From Anaerolineales bacterium (GTDB taxonomy: Bacteria; Chloroflexota; Anaerolineae; Anaerolineales; Villigracilaceae), in the NCBI GenBank assembly GCA_016932715.1, contig JAFGCG010000035.1, positions 1 to 52,663 of the forward strand: DNA of 52,663 bases. The letters are read 5' to 3'. Every line of letters begins with the position of its first letter. Within the stretch, counting starts at the first letter, position 1. Under the pieces are notes generated by a model. The model made no database searches. It worked only from the letters and a program-made list of their open reading frames with translations, and was not told the DNA's origin. This document shows, piece by piece, positions 24,199 to 31,281 of this stretch. The translations under genes and the position numbers were made by a program.

Positions 24199-24245
24199 AG
24201 GCGCAGCACACATGGCGACCAGATAAAAATTCGGCTGGGCGTAGC

Positions 24246-24743
24246 TTGTCAACGCAGAGTCCCCATACGAAGAAAAACTCCAACGCAGTTGATTTGTACC
24301 GACTTGCCTTACGCAAGAAATATCCTTTGAGCAAGGTAGTCAAGCGAGTGCCGCTTGGTTTTGATTGGTCAATAGATACCCCCTGGTGGGGCTATGCTCT
24401 TAGCAGTATCCCCTGTCAAACCTGCAATGGCAGCGGAAAGTCATCTTCCCCTCTCACAGTAGGAATTCTTGGGAAAGATCACCTCTGGTATATCGCTCAT
24501 TCGGAGGGTTGCCCGACTTGCCACGGAGCAGGGCGGATCCAGCCCAAAATCGAAATCCCACAGGGTCCTGGCTATCAGTTGTGGGACACAACAGAAGGGA
24601 GTCCAATTTCTCCAGTCTTTACTACGCCAGAAGACCTGGCACAGTGGCTAGCCTACACAAAGAAATACCCTGTGGGCTATCTGACGCTTTCGTATGAGAC
24701 CTGGCTTGATTTCATCATCGATACAGGTGGTCCCCCAGAATAG
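24246..24743 (+). CDS. Phage/plasmid-type protein with DnaJ-like zinc knuckles
   Basis: A 165-residue protein with two CxxCxGxG-type knuckles, CQTCNGSGK near residue 57 and CPTCHGAGR near residue 88, which together could hold one zinc ion. Downstream is GPGYQLWDTTEGSPISPVF followed by TPEDLAQWL, a segment I recall from hypothetical proteins of phages and mobile elements. It starts at TTG 24246; there is no in-frame ATG upstream and no strong ribosome site, so the start is uncertain. It is followed by several structured RNA-like elements. Confidence 0.75.
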   Translation: MSTQSPHTKKNSNAVDLYRLALRKKYPLSKVVKRVPLGFDWSIDTPWWGYALSSIPCQTCNGSGKSSSPLTVGILGKDHLWYIAHSEGCPTCHGAGRIQPKIEIPQGPGYQLWDTTEGSPISPVFTTPEDLAQWLAYTKKYPVGYLTLSYETWLDFIIDTGGPPE

Positions 24744-24753
24744 AAAACAACAT

Positions 24754-24773
24754 AGCGTGTCTGCAGACACGCT
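24754..24773 (+). repeat. Perfect 20-base palindrome
   Basis: The sequence AGCGTGTCTGCAGACACGCT is a full dyad centred on CTGCAG, 10 bases after the stop of the zinc-knuckle gene. It could be a protein-binding site or part of a termination structure; a hairpin would need to break the central pairs. Confidence 0.6.
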
Positions 24774-24790
24774 TTCGAATATTAAGCTTC

Positions 24791-24866
24791 CCCACCCCGC
24801 GACAGGTCGCTGCTTGTAGCGGCCTGTCAGTTCCCATTGGGACTTGGCTAGCAGGGTGGGTTTCTT
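24791..24866 (+). ncRNA. Three-way-junction RNA element ending in a terminator
   Basis: An outer helix (24791-24797 with 24854-24860, seven G-C-rich pairs) encloses an 11-bp hairpin (24801-24811 with 24818-24828, one wobble) and a 6-bp hairpin (24829-24844), and is followed by TTTCTT. The nested layout is more elaborate than a simple terminator. It lies in the 3' region of the zinc-knuckle gene, so it may be a 3' UTR structure or processed RNA. No known class is recognised. Confidence 0.5.
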
Positions 24867-24893
24867 ACGCAAAAACGCGGTTTGCCAGATTTG

Positions 24894-24922
24894 TTGACTT
24901 AGCCTGCCTTATTTTGTATAAT
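24894..24922 (+). promoter_or_regulatory. Strong sigma70-type promoter of a small RNA
   Basis: TTGACT (24894-24899), exactly 17 bases, then TATAAT (24917-24922). Transcription should begin near 24929. The only thing downstream before the convergent gene at 25024 is the candidate small RNA. Confidence 0.85.
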
Positions 24923-24928
24923 GTGTGT

Positions 24929-25022
24929 GTAATAAAACGGTTCGACCGTTTTACCCGCCGCCGACGACAAGGTAGCCAAGTGAGGCTGTCTTTCTCTCCG
25001 GAGAATAGTCGGGGGTGTTTTA
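24929..25022 (+). ncRNA. Candidate free-standing small RNA, about 95 nt
   Basis: A textbook promoter is followed by an 8-bp 5' hairpin with TCG loop (24934-24952), a closed multibranch domain (24956-24965 with 25008-25017, one mismatch) containing an AGCC/GGCT hairpin (24974-24987) and a TCTC/GAGA element (24995-25004), then a TTTTATTT tract. No start codon with a ribosome site occurs. The transcript is convergent with the DUF3800 gene and ends over its stop codon. I cannot match it to a known RNA family. Confidence 0.7.
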
Positions 25023-25023
25023 T

Positions 25024-25638
25024 TTAAGGCAGTTCCCATAGATCTACAAGCCGTTCAGAAATAGAATAGAAATGCTCTCGGGATCTGCCCATTGCATAGA
25101 GACGGATCGCGCCTGCAATCATGTCCGCCATCTGCAAACCATCCTCATTCCTGGAGTTTGCTCCAATGATATTCTTAAAGGGGCGAATGCGCTGTTCCTG
25201 TTTACAGCGTTCAGTGAATGATACGCGCAAATGTCGGCAGAATGCTGGCGTTCCCCCATCTATGACCAGAATTTCATTAGAGATATCCAGTTCACTGGCG
25301 CGGAATGTCAATCCGATCAGCAACTCAGTCGTCAATTCTTGAGGTGACAGGGTCCGCCAACTGAGATCAATTTGCCTCTTGTTCAATACCACGGCCCGCG
25401 TGCGAAAGTGAACTGCCATCACATCCCTGAAGAAGCAATCTTTTTGGTCCTCCGTGGTTTTGTGATATTTGAACTCAAAAGCCGATGGCAGCTGTAGTGT
25501 TTTTCGCAAATTCACTAGTGGCTGGAGGGGTACACGATTAGGTAGCTGCACCATAGTGATTACAAAGTAGCTCGAAGAGCTTGCCTGCCCACCCAACCCG
25601 GCATCGCCAGATTCATCAACGAAGAAATATTGTGTCAT
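25024..25638 (-). CDS. DUF3800 domain protein
   Basis: A 204-residue protein beginning MTQYFFVDESGDAGLGG and ending with GLQMADMIAGAIRLYAMG, the two signature blocks of DUF3800. The family has an RNase H-like fold with acidic residues and is common in mobile islands and near defence genes; its activity is not firmly established. GGGAG precedes the start. It follows the integrase by 33 bases on the same strand and was probably acquired with it. Confidence 0.88.
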   Translation of the reverse strand: MTQYFFVDESGDAGLGGQASSSSYFVITMVQLPNRVPLQPLVNLRKTLQLPSAFEFKYHKTTEDQKDCFFRDVMAVHFRTRAVVLNKRQIDLSWRTLSPQELTTELLIGLTFRASELDISNEILVIDGGTPAFCRHLRVSFTERCKQEQRIRPFKNIIGANSRNEDGLQMADMIAGAIRLYAMGRSREHFYSISERLVDLWELP

Positions 25639-25671
25639 GGGTTTCTCCCTGGTTTTCAGCCGTTAGGGCGC

Positions 25672-26670
25672 CTAAAGCCGCCAGTTATCAGCCGGGCTGG
25701 CTTTGCGATGAGCCTGTTCGACATCGACTTCCGCGATCCGGGCATAATGCTCCACCATTTCCAGACTGCCATGCCCCAGCAGCGATTTCAACGTGAAAAT
25801 ATCGCCGCCAGAACGCAGATAAGCGATGGCAAACGTGTGCCTGAAACGGTGAGGATGGCATTTCTTCACCCCGACTTTCGCCCCCAGCGAGTTGATCAAC
25901 TGGCGCAGCGCGTCACGGTTGAAGGGCCTGTGGAACTTACCAAGGAAAAGCGGCGCATCCGGATCGTCACCGTCCTCGCGTTCTGCCAGGTAGCGCCAGA
26001 GAAACCTGCGGGCAGATTTTCCCATAAAGACAATCCGCCCCTTACCTCCTTTCGCTTTCCCGGCTTCGCCAGGCCTGACTTGGACCCTGCCTGATTTCAG
26101 ATCTACATCTGCTATCCGCAACGCACACAGCTCACCAGCTCTCAACCCGGTGTCCAACAGTGCAAGGAGGATGGCTTTATCCCGTTTGCCCGTAGATCGC
26201 TGCATAGTGAACTTACAGCGCCTGTCAGTGTTGGCTTCTTCACAAAAGTTACAGGCTTTGATCAACAATTCGATTTCTTCTTTCTTGAAAGGCTCAACCG
26301 GCGGGTCTTCCGGCACGCCCGGGCGTGGGATATCCTTCATCGGATTCGACAAATTGAATTCGCGGGTTGCCCAGGTGAAAAACGAAGCTACACTTACATA
26401 GAGGTTATAGACGGTTTTGGGAGCAAGTTTGCGCGAATTCCCCCCGGTGATCCGGCGCGGCACATAGTCGGTCCGCAGGTAGTTCAGGAAAGATAATATG
26501 CGCTGCGATCCAATCTCATAGATGTCCATATCCCCCTGATACTCGATCCAGAGCTTCAGGTCTCGCTCGTAGCCGGAGACGGTGACCGGCGCGAGTCCTT
26601 CGGCACTTTTATATTGCAAAAACCCGCTAACCGCTTTACTGACATTCAAGCCTTGAGGTCGTTGGTTCAT
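25672..26670 (-). CDS. Tyrosine recombinase / integrase
   Basis: A 332-residue XerC/D-type integrase. The N-terminal SAM-like core-binding domain covers residues ~10-110. The catalytic domain shows LLDTGLRAGELCALRI (first arginine), HPHRFRHTFA (HxxR), LLGHGSLEMVEHYARI (histidine and the nucleophilic tyrosine). AAGGAG precedes ATG 26670; an open frame to 26733 has no site. It starts 91 bases from an initiator tRNA gene on the same strand, the usual position for an element integrated at a tRNA 3' end. Confidence 0.92.
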   Translation of the reverse strand: MNQRPQGLNVSKAVSGFLQYKSAEGLAPVTVSGYERDLKLWIEYQGDMDIYEIGSQRILSFLNYLRTDYVPRRITGGNSRKLAPKTVYNLYVSVASFFTWATREFNLSNPMKDIPRPGVPEDPPVEPFKKEEIELLIKACNFCEEANTDRRCKFTMQRSTGKRDKAILLALLDTGLRAGELCALRIADVDLKSGRVQVRPGEAGKAKGGKGRIVFMGKSARRFLWRYLAEREDGDDPDAPLFLGKFHRPFNRDALRQLINSLGAKVGVKKCHPHRFRHTFAIAYLRSGGDIFTLKSLLGHGSLEMVEHYARIAEVDVEQAHRKASPADNWRL

Positions 26671-26700
26671 TGAAAATCTCCTTTTTGGGGAGGCTCTCTG

Positions 26701-26752
26701 AATCAAAGACCGCCGGGCTAGCCTGATTGACATAGCCTGGCGGTCTTTGATT
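26701..26752. repeat. Large inverted repeat between tRNA-fMet and integrase
   Basis: A perfect 14-bp stem (26701-26714 with 26739-26752) continues with five more pairs after one mismatch (26716-26720 with 26733-26737). It may terminate the tRNA transcript, regulate the integrase or serve as an arm-type recombinase site. Its position 10 bases from the tRNA 3' end favours a link with integration. Confidence 0.7.
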
Positions 26753-26761
26753 GACTTTTAG

Positions 26762-26833
26762 TAGCGGGGGCAGGACTTGAACCTGCGACCTTCGGGTTAT
26801 GAGCCCGACGAGCTGCCACTGCTCCACCCCGCA
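26762..26833 (-). tRNA. Initiator tRNA-Met (CAT)
   Basis: A full cloverleaf on the minus strand: acceptor pairs at positions 2-7 only, with an unpaired 1-72 position typical of initiators; D arm GAGC/GCTC; anticodon stem ending in GGG/CCC around loop CTCATAA; T arm GCAGG/CCTGC with loop TTCAAGT. The three G-C pairs below the CAT anticodon identify it as tRNA-fMet. No CCA is encoded. Confidence 0.93.
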
Positions 26834-26853
26834 TCGCTTAGTTGAGCCCGCCG

Positions 26854-26882
26854 ATAGTACCATACCTGCAATGCGAAGTCAA
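26854..26882 (-). promoter_or_regulatory. Promoter of the tRNA-fMet gene
   Basis: On the minus strand TTGACT (26882-26877), 17 bases, TACTAT (26859-26854), 21 bases before the tRNA. The same TTGACT-N17 layout drives the small RNA at 24929 and the leader at 31631. Confidence 0.85.
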
Positions 26883-27090
26883 GTTGAGAGTGTTAATTTT
26901 TTGTAATAGCTCCTTGGTATATATTTCGTGGATTTCATCTTGAAAATATTTTGAGTTTGTAGTTTAATCAGCGCTACCTTAAAAATTTCAATCGCCTTAC
27001 AAATGAACTTTTGTTAAGATTTAAGGTATAATGATTTTGCAGCGGCAATCCCAACTCATGGCAACCTGACCTGGACTTATTCTTACAACA
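26883..27090 (+). promoter_or_regulatory. AT-rich upstream region of the response regulator
   Basis: Contains TATAAT at 27027-27032 with no good -35 and a TATTCT 7 bases before the ATG at 27091, which could give a leaderless transcript. No ribosome-binding site precedes the ATG. Confidence 0.35.
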
Positions 27091-27747
27091 ATGAAAAAAG
27101 CCACGCTCTTGCTAATCGAAGGACGACATGCAGAAATCCCTTCTTTTGCATCTGATTTGCAGAAGAAGGGATTTGATGTTGTTTCCGCTCAAAATGGAAG
27201 TGAGGCTGTTTCCAGGTTGAAGCAGACCAACCCAAGCCTGGTCATTGTCAATGCTCCATCCCTGCGCAGTACCGGCATACGCATTTGCCTTTCACTCCGC
27301 AAAAAAGATTCGAAGATCCCGATCATATTAATTGTGGAGAAAGAAAAATCCATTGACAAGGATCTGGTCGATTCCATTCTGGTGCTGCCTTTCACCGTAC
27401 AAAAGCTGGTCAACCGCACCAAAGCGCTCATGCCGGGGGATGGCAATAACATCCTCAGTGTAGGGCCCATCCGCCTGGATATCGAGAATCGCCGCGTGCG
27501 TGCCCTGGGCAAGAATGCAAAGCTTACACCCAGATTGATCACATTGCTGAAAATCTTAATGGATAAGCACGGCGAGGTCGTGGAACGGGAAGCTTTGTTT
27601 AAAAAGGCCTGGGAGACAAACTACACGGGCGACACCCGCACGCTGGATGTTCACATTTCCTGGCTGCGGCGCGCCATCGAGCTCGACCCGGATAACCCCA
27701 AATTCCTCAAAACCATTCGCGGCGTCGGCTATCGCTTAGATGTTTAG
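27091..27747 (+). CDS. OmpR/PhoB-type response regulator with degenerate receiver
   Basis: A 218-residue protein: an N-terminal receiver-like domain (1-120) and a C-terminal winged helix (about 125-215: LTPRLITLLKILMDKHGEVV through TLDVHISWLRRAI, ending FLKTIRGVGYRLDV). In the receiver the phospho-acceptor aspartate is asparagine (VIVNAPS, N54), the acidic pair near the start is reduced to one Glu, and the conserved Lys before ProPhe is Leu (VLPF). It probably does not respond to phosphorylation. No histidine kinase is adjacent. Function is likely as a phosphorylation-independent DNA-binding protein. Confidence 0.9.
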   Translation: MKKATLLLIEGRHAEIPSFASDLQKKGFDVVSAQNGSEAVSRLKQTNPSLVIVNAPSLRSTGIRICLSLRKKDSKIPIILIVEKEKSIDKDLVDSILVLPFTVQKLVNRTKALMPGDGNNILSVGPIRLDIENRRVRALGKNAKLTPRLITLLKILMDKHGEVVEREALFKKAWETNYTGDTRTLDVHISWLRRAIELDPDNPKFLKTIRGVGYRLDV

Positions 27748-27775
27748 CTGATATTGTTTTCCCTGGGTGGTAACC

Positions 27776-27811
27776 AGCCGGATGCAGACCCTGCTTCCGG
27801 CTTCTATTTTT
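27776..27811 (+). terminator. Rho-independent terminator after the response regulator
   Basis: AGCCGGA-T-GCAG pairs with CTGC-T-TCCGGCT around a 3-base loop, followed by TCTATTTTT. Confidence 0.9.
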
Positions 27812-27862
27812 AATTCACAGGGAATATTTCCGCTGCGCGCGCAAAGCCGGATTGCTCAATAA

Positions 27863-28417
27863 CTACCTACGCCGCTTAAGCCCTTTTAGAACCAAAAAAG
27901 CTTGATCTAGTGTTCCACCGCATGGGATAAGCCATTCAGGCGGAGAAGCTGGATTTACTGTTATCCACGAGGTATCCTGCCCGCTCATTCCGGTATGCTG
28001 CCCTAGATGTCCAATCACATATTTCTGAAGTAAATTCTTGCTTATGACCCAACAATGTGCTTCAAATGGTGAAATACCTAGACAAACGGCATACTCATAA
28101 TTCTGATCTCTAATTTGTTGAAACTTATAAATCCCAGACTTCCACAAAGTAGAGAATTTCACTTCTATCCGGTGACCGTTAACAAGCATATCAGCCTGGC
28201 TATCAGGGCTTCTGTCAACTGACAGTCCTTTAACAGCACACCATTGATATATTAAGTGTTTCCCTAGTTTTCCTTTAGATCCTGCAGGCAATCGTAATAC
28301 CCATTCAAAAGGACTATTCCGCCAAGACAAATAATCTTTTTCCAGATCTTGCCTTATATAGGTGGCTGAAGAAGATAAAAGATTAAAATCAGCAGTAGTG
28401 TCAGCATGTTGTTTCAT
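27863..28417 (-). CDS. Putative type II restriction endonuclease, PD-(D/E)xK fold
   Basis: A 184-residue protein (or 191 from TTG 28438). The segment ADMLVNGHRIEVKFSTLW supplies D76, E85 and K87, spaced as in D-X8-ExK nucleases. Almost the whole protein aligns with residues 299-467 of the adjacent methyltransferase at about 60% identity over the central 110 residues (my estimate by eye), but only this copy keeps both acids. It follows the methyltransferase by 30 bases on the same strand, so it is most likely the endonuclease of the pair. The gene is visibly AT-rich compared with flanks, as restriction genes often are. Confidence 0.8.
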   Translation of the reverse strand: MKQHADTTADFNLLSSSATYIRQDLEKDYLSWRNSPFEWVLRLPAGSKGKLGKHLIYQWCAVKGLSVDRSPDSQADMLVNGHRIEVKFSTLWKSGIYKFQQIRDQNYEYAVCLGISPFEAHCWVISKNLLQKYVIGHLGQHTGMSGQDTSWITVNPASPPEWLIPCGGTLDQAFLVLKGLKRRR

Positions 28418-28447
28418 AGCTATGTCCAAAACAGTCAATATTGATGA

Positions 28448-29851
28448 TTATCGAAGTGTTCTCTTCAAGACAACTGTAGCATCAATCAATGAACCACCAT
28501 AATCTCGCAGCCAATCCTCGGGCTTATCAGGATTTATAGTCAGCCAGTATTCCGACCCTTTAGCACCTTTGTGCTGAACTGTAGCGTACGTAAGTATAGT
28601 TTTTCGGTCAACAATCCAACAATGTGCATCATTGGGCGATATTCCTAAACAGATAAGATAATCATAACCGACACTTCTTATTTGTTGAAATTTATATATC
28701 CCTCCAGACCAAAGTGTTGAAAACTTAGTCGCAACCCGATGGCCATTTACAACAAGGTTTGCGTCTTTATTGCCTATACGATCAACGGACAATCCATTGC
28801 TAACACACCACGTAGCAATCAAATGCCGACCTAATTTTCCCTTTGCGGCTGGAGCTAAACCTAAGACCCAGAATAACGGACTATTCTCCCAGCCCTCTAC
28901 GTCAGAAACCAGATCACTTTGAATATAGGTAGCCGCGGATGCAAGCAAATGAAAATCTGGGGTATCTTGAGGCTGAACAACTGTTTTTTTCTTGCCCTGA
29001 AACGGTAAAGGATCAAAGTTCTCCCATTTGACATTAGAAATGCCAGAAAATCTTTTCGCCATTGTTTCTAGTGCTTCGAAATTGTTGTCTATGAGAATAA
29101 AATTTCTGCCTAATTTCAAGCAACTCTCACCCACCGTTCCACTTCCCGCAAAAAAATCAAGAACACTGTCACCTGGATTAGACGATGCCTGAACCATTCT
29201 GTTAATAATTCCAACTGGTTTTTGGGTAGGATAACCAGTCCTCTCCCTACTATTTGTACCTACAATAGTATGCCACCAGGTGTCGGTTGGCAGTTTTCCT
29301 CTTTCAGCTTTTTCTGGTCCAACCAATCCTGGAGCCATATATGGCTCTCTGTCAATTGCAAATGCGTTAAACACATAATTTGACGGATTTTTTACATAAA
29401 GAAAGATGTTATCGTGCTTAGTCGGCCATTTAGATTTGGACTTCGCACCATAGTCATAGGCCCAAACGATCTCATTCAGGAAACATTCTCGCCCAAAAAT
29501 CTTATCAAGTACAATCTTACAGTAATGGGATTCTCGATAATCGATATGGAAATACAAGCTGCCATGTGGGGCTAGAACTCTATAAGCCTCTTGTAACCTG
29601 GGGAAAAGAAAACTATCAATGTAACCATCCCCATACGAATCTGAGTATTCTTTTGTCCCGACTAGGATCGACTGATATTTATTTCCCTGAAAACCAGCTC
29701 TATCCCCATTTTTAGATCTGACTGTCTTTATCTTTGCCATTTTTTGGTTCTTGCCGGTATTAAATGGCGGATCTATATATATTAAATCTATAGATTCTGT
29801 AGCAATACTTCTTAGAACCTCAAGATTGTCTCCAAAGATAATCCTATTCAT
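28448..29851 (-). CDS. DNA adenine/cytosine-N4 methyltransferase fused to an inactive nuclease-like domain
   Basis: A 467-residue protein. Residues 1-290 are an amino-methyltransferase of the class with motif IV first: IDLIYIDPPFNTGK (DPPF at 27-30) and later VLDFFAGSGTVGESC (motif I, near 232-245). Residues 299-467 are homologous to the separate endonuclease at 27863-28417. In this fused copy the two catalytic acids are replaced (N365 for Asp, A374 for Glu) and only K376 remains, so it should bind but not cut DNA. It probably provides target recognition shared with the nuclease. AT-rich; first gene of the pair. Confidence 0.88.
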   Translation of the reverse strand: MNRIIFGDNLEVLRSIATESIDLIYIDPPFNTGKNQKMAKIKTVRSKNGDRAGFQGNKYQSILVGTKEYSDSYGDGYIDSFLFPRLQEAYRVLAPHGSLYFHIDYRESHYCKIVLDKIFGRECFLNEIVWAYDYGAKSKSKWPTKHDNIFLYVKNPSNYVFNAFAIDREPYMAPGLVGPEKAERGKLPTDTWWHTIVGTNSRERTGYPTQKPVGIINRMVQASSNPGDSVLDFFAGSGTVGESCLKLGRNFILIDNNFEALETMAKRFSGISNVKWENFDPLPFQGKKKTVVQPQDTPDFHLLASAATYIQSDLVSDVEGWENSPLFWVLGLAPAAKGKLGRHLIATWCVSNGLSVDRIGNKDANLVVNGHRVATKFSTLWSGGIYKFQQIRSVGYDYLICLGISPNDAHCWIVDRKTILTYATVQHKGAKGSEYWLTINPDKPEDWLRDYGGSLIDATVVLKRTLR

Positions 29852-29961
29852 ATGTTGTATCAGTATCCATGAAAAAACTCAGGTAGAACTTAAGTTCTAC
29901 CTCATTGTAACCAGTATCGTTATTTAGCGCAACATTAGAAAGGTTATATCATTTGGGAAAC

Positions 29962-31011
29962 CTAGTAATGAATCTGCACCAGCGTGCCATAACCACGGTT
30001 GGTCGCCTTGCCAATTTCATGTTTTGGGAGCGCCCAGCGGAACAGCCATTTGGCATCCTCGTTGCGCATGTTGATACAGCCGTGGCTCATTGGCGCGCCA
30101 AAGTTTTCGTGCCAGTAGGTGCCGTGGAAGGCGTGCCCCTCAGTCGTGAAAAAAAGCGTCCACGGGACACCAGGGAGCTCGTAATCCTCCGCTTCTGCAA
30201 AGAGATTTCCATTGCCCATGTGTTTGGCGGGATCCTTTTCAAGAATGCGGAAGTCGCCCTGCGGCGTTTTTGTATCGCCATTCGGGATTCCCGAAGAAAA
30301 GGTCGTTTTGAGGACCTGCTTGTCATACTCGTAAGCGATCAAGGTCTGCGTTGCCAAATTGACATCGATGCGCTTCTTTTCCAGGGAAACCTCAGGGGTA
30401 ATGGGGGCAAGTTCTTCCAGCGGGATGGGCCGCACGTGCAGCGGGTTGACGTAGTAGTAGGGTGGACCGGTCAAGTCGTCATAGATGTGATACCACGGCT
30501 CGCCGGTGGGGCCTGCTTCGATCGCCTGCGCCAAATGCACGGATCCATAATATAGGCGGAAACCAAGCTTTTGCCAGCCGTAAGCCTTGCTTGTTTTCCA
30601 CGGCTCGGTAAAGGGAACGGTCACTTCGACCGGGCGCCGCAGGCCTTCGTCAAGGCCCAGCGAAGATAATGTCTCGTTATACAGAATCTTTACTCTCTGC
30701 AAACGCGCCCGGTGAACATACCCGCCCCAGACACGATACCAGACCGGGTTATGAGCAGGTTCATCAACAGTGACTTCGTCATACACACGCAGTAACTCAT
30801 CCCGATACCATGTCGAGATGATGGAGCTTTTATCCGACGGCCTGCTATAAACGCTGACCGAATTTGTCGCTACACGCACAAGGAGGCTGTCATCAAAACC
30901 AGTGAAGTTTTGCAGGGCTGAAGAAAATGCCAGGGTTCCGAGGCTCAAGCCGCCAAGCTTCAGGAACTCGCGCCGGGACAAGCGAAGCCGTCCTGTGGAT
31001 AAGGTGGACAT
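29962..31011 (-). CDS. Tat-exported L,D-transpeptidase (YkuD domain)
   Basis: A 349-residue protein. A twin-arginine signal (SRREFLKLGGLSLG) is at residues 12-25. A middle region with short strands (VRVATNSVSVYSRP, WYRVWGGYVHR) resembles SH3-like cell-wall binding domains. The C-terminal YkuD domain contains HAFHGTYWHENFG and the active-site motif MSHGCINMR with the catalytic cysteine. It should form 3-3 peptidoglycan cross-links or attach proteins outside the cell. ATG 31011 places the Tat motif normally; an upstream ATG at 31059 would add 16 residues. Confidence 0.9.
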   Translation of the reverse strand: MSTLSTGRLRLSRREFLKLGGLSLGTLAFSSALQNFTGFDDSLLVRVATNSVSVYSRPSDKSSIISTWYRDELLRVYDEVTVDEPAHNPVWYRVWGGYVHRARLQRVKILYNETLSSLGLDEGLRRPVEVTVPFTEPWKTSKAYGWQKLGFRLYYGSVHLAQAIEAGPTGEPWYHIYDDLTGPPYYYVNPLHVRPIPLEELAPITPEVSLEKKRIDVNLATQTLIAYEYDKQVLKTTFSSGIPNGDTKTPQGDFRILEKDPAKHMGNGNLFAEAEDYELPGVPWTLFFTTEGHAFHGTYWHENFGAPMSHGCINMRNEDAKWLFRWALPKHEIGKATNRGYGTLVQIHY

Positions 31012-31079
31012 AGTTCGAAAATTGTAATCGAAAACGACTGCTTTTTGCCGCGGTCTCATTAATCTCTAATTAACTCACC

Positions 31080-31209
31080 TTACGCAGTTTCACCACGGAG
31101 TGCACAGGGAACACAGAGAAAACTCTTTGAAAATCTCCGTGGACTCCCCCGGCACCTGCACCCGGGGCAGGTGTGTGTTCTCCGTGGTGAAGGTACTTTA
31201 CCTGCGTAA
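31080..31209. mobile_element. MITE-like palindromic element
   Basis: Ends are the inverted repeats TTACGCAG (31080-31087) and CTGCGTAA (31202-31209); inside, a longer pair CACCACGGAG (31091-31100) and CTCCGTGGTG recurs near 31180-31189. The octamer TAATTAAC flanks both sides (31067-31074 and 31216-31223), possibly a target duplication. No coding capacity is present. It could be a non-autonomous transposon or a REP-type palindrome. Confidence 0.55.
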
Positions 31210-31227
31210 CGTCAGTAATTAACACAA

Positions 31228-31251
31228 CTGCCCTCCAGGGCCGGAGGGCAG
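31228..31251 (-). terminator. Hairpin after the SWIM gene
   Basis: A 9-bp stem (31228-31236 with 31243-31251) lies 30 bases past the stop codon at 31282; on the minus strand TTGTGTTAATT follows. It is a plausible weak terminator. Confidence 0.6.
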
Positions 31252-31281
31252 TCGCTAACAGATTCAATTGTCGGCTGGAGG

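Noticed and set aside
1-26700. One continuous prophage or conjugative island ending at tRNA-fMet
   Set aside because: No phage structural, packaging or conjugation genes are present, the LAL modules look chromosomal, and no second copy of the tRNA end was seen; only 18400-26700 looks acquired.
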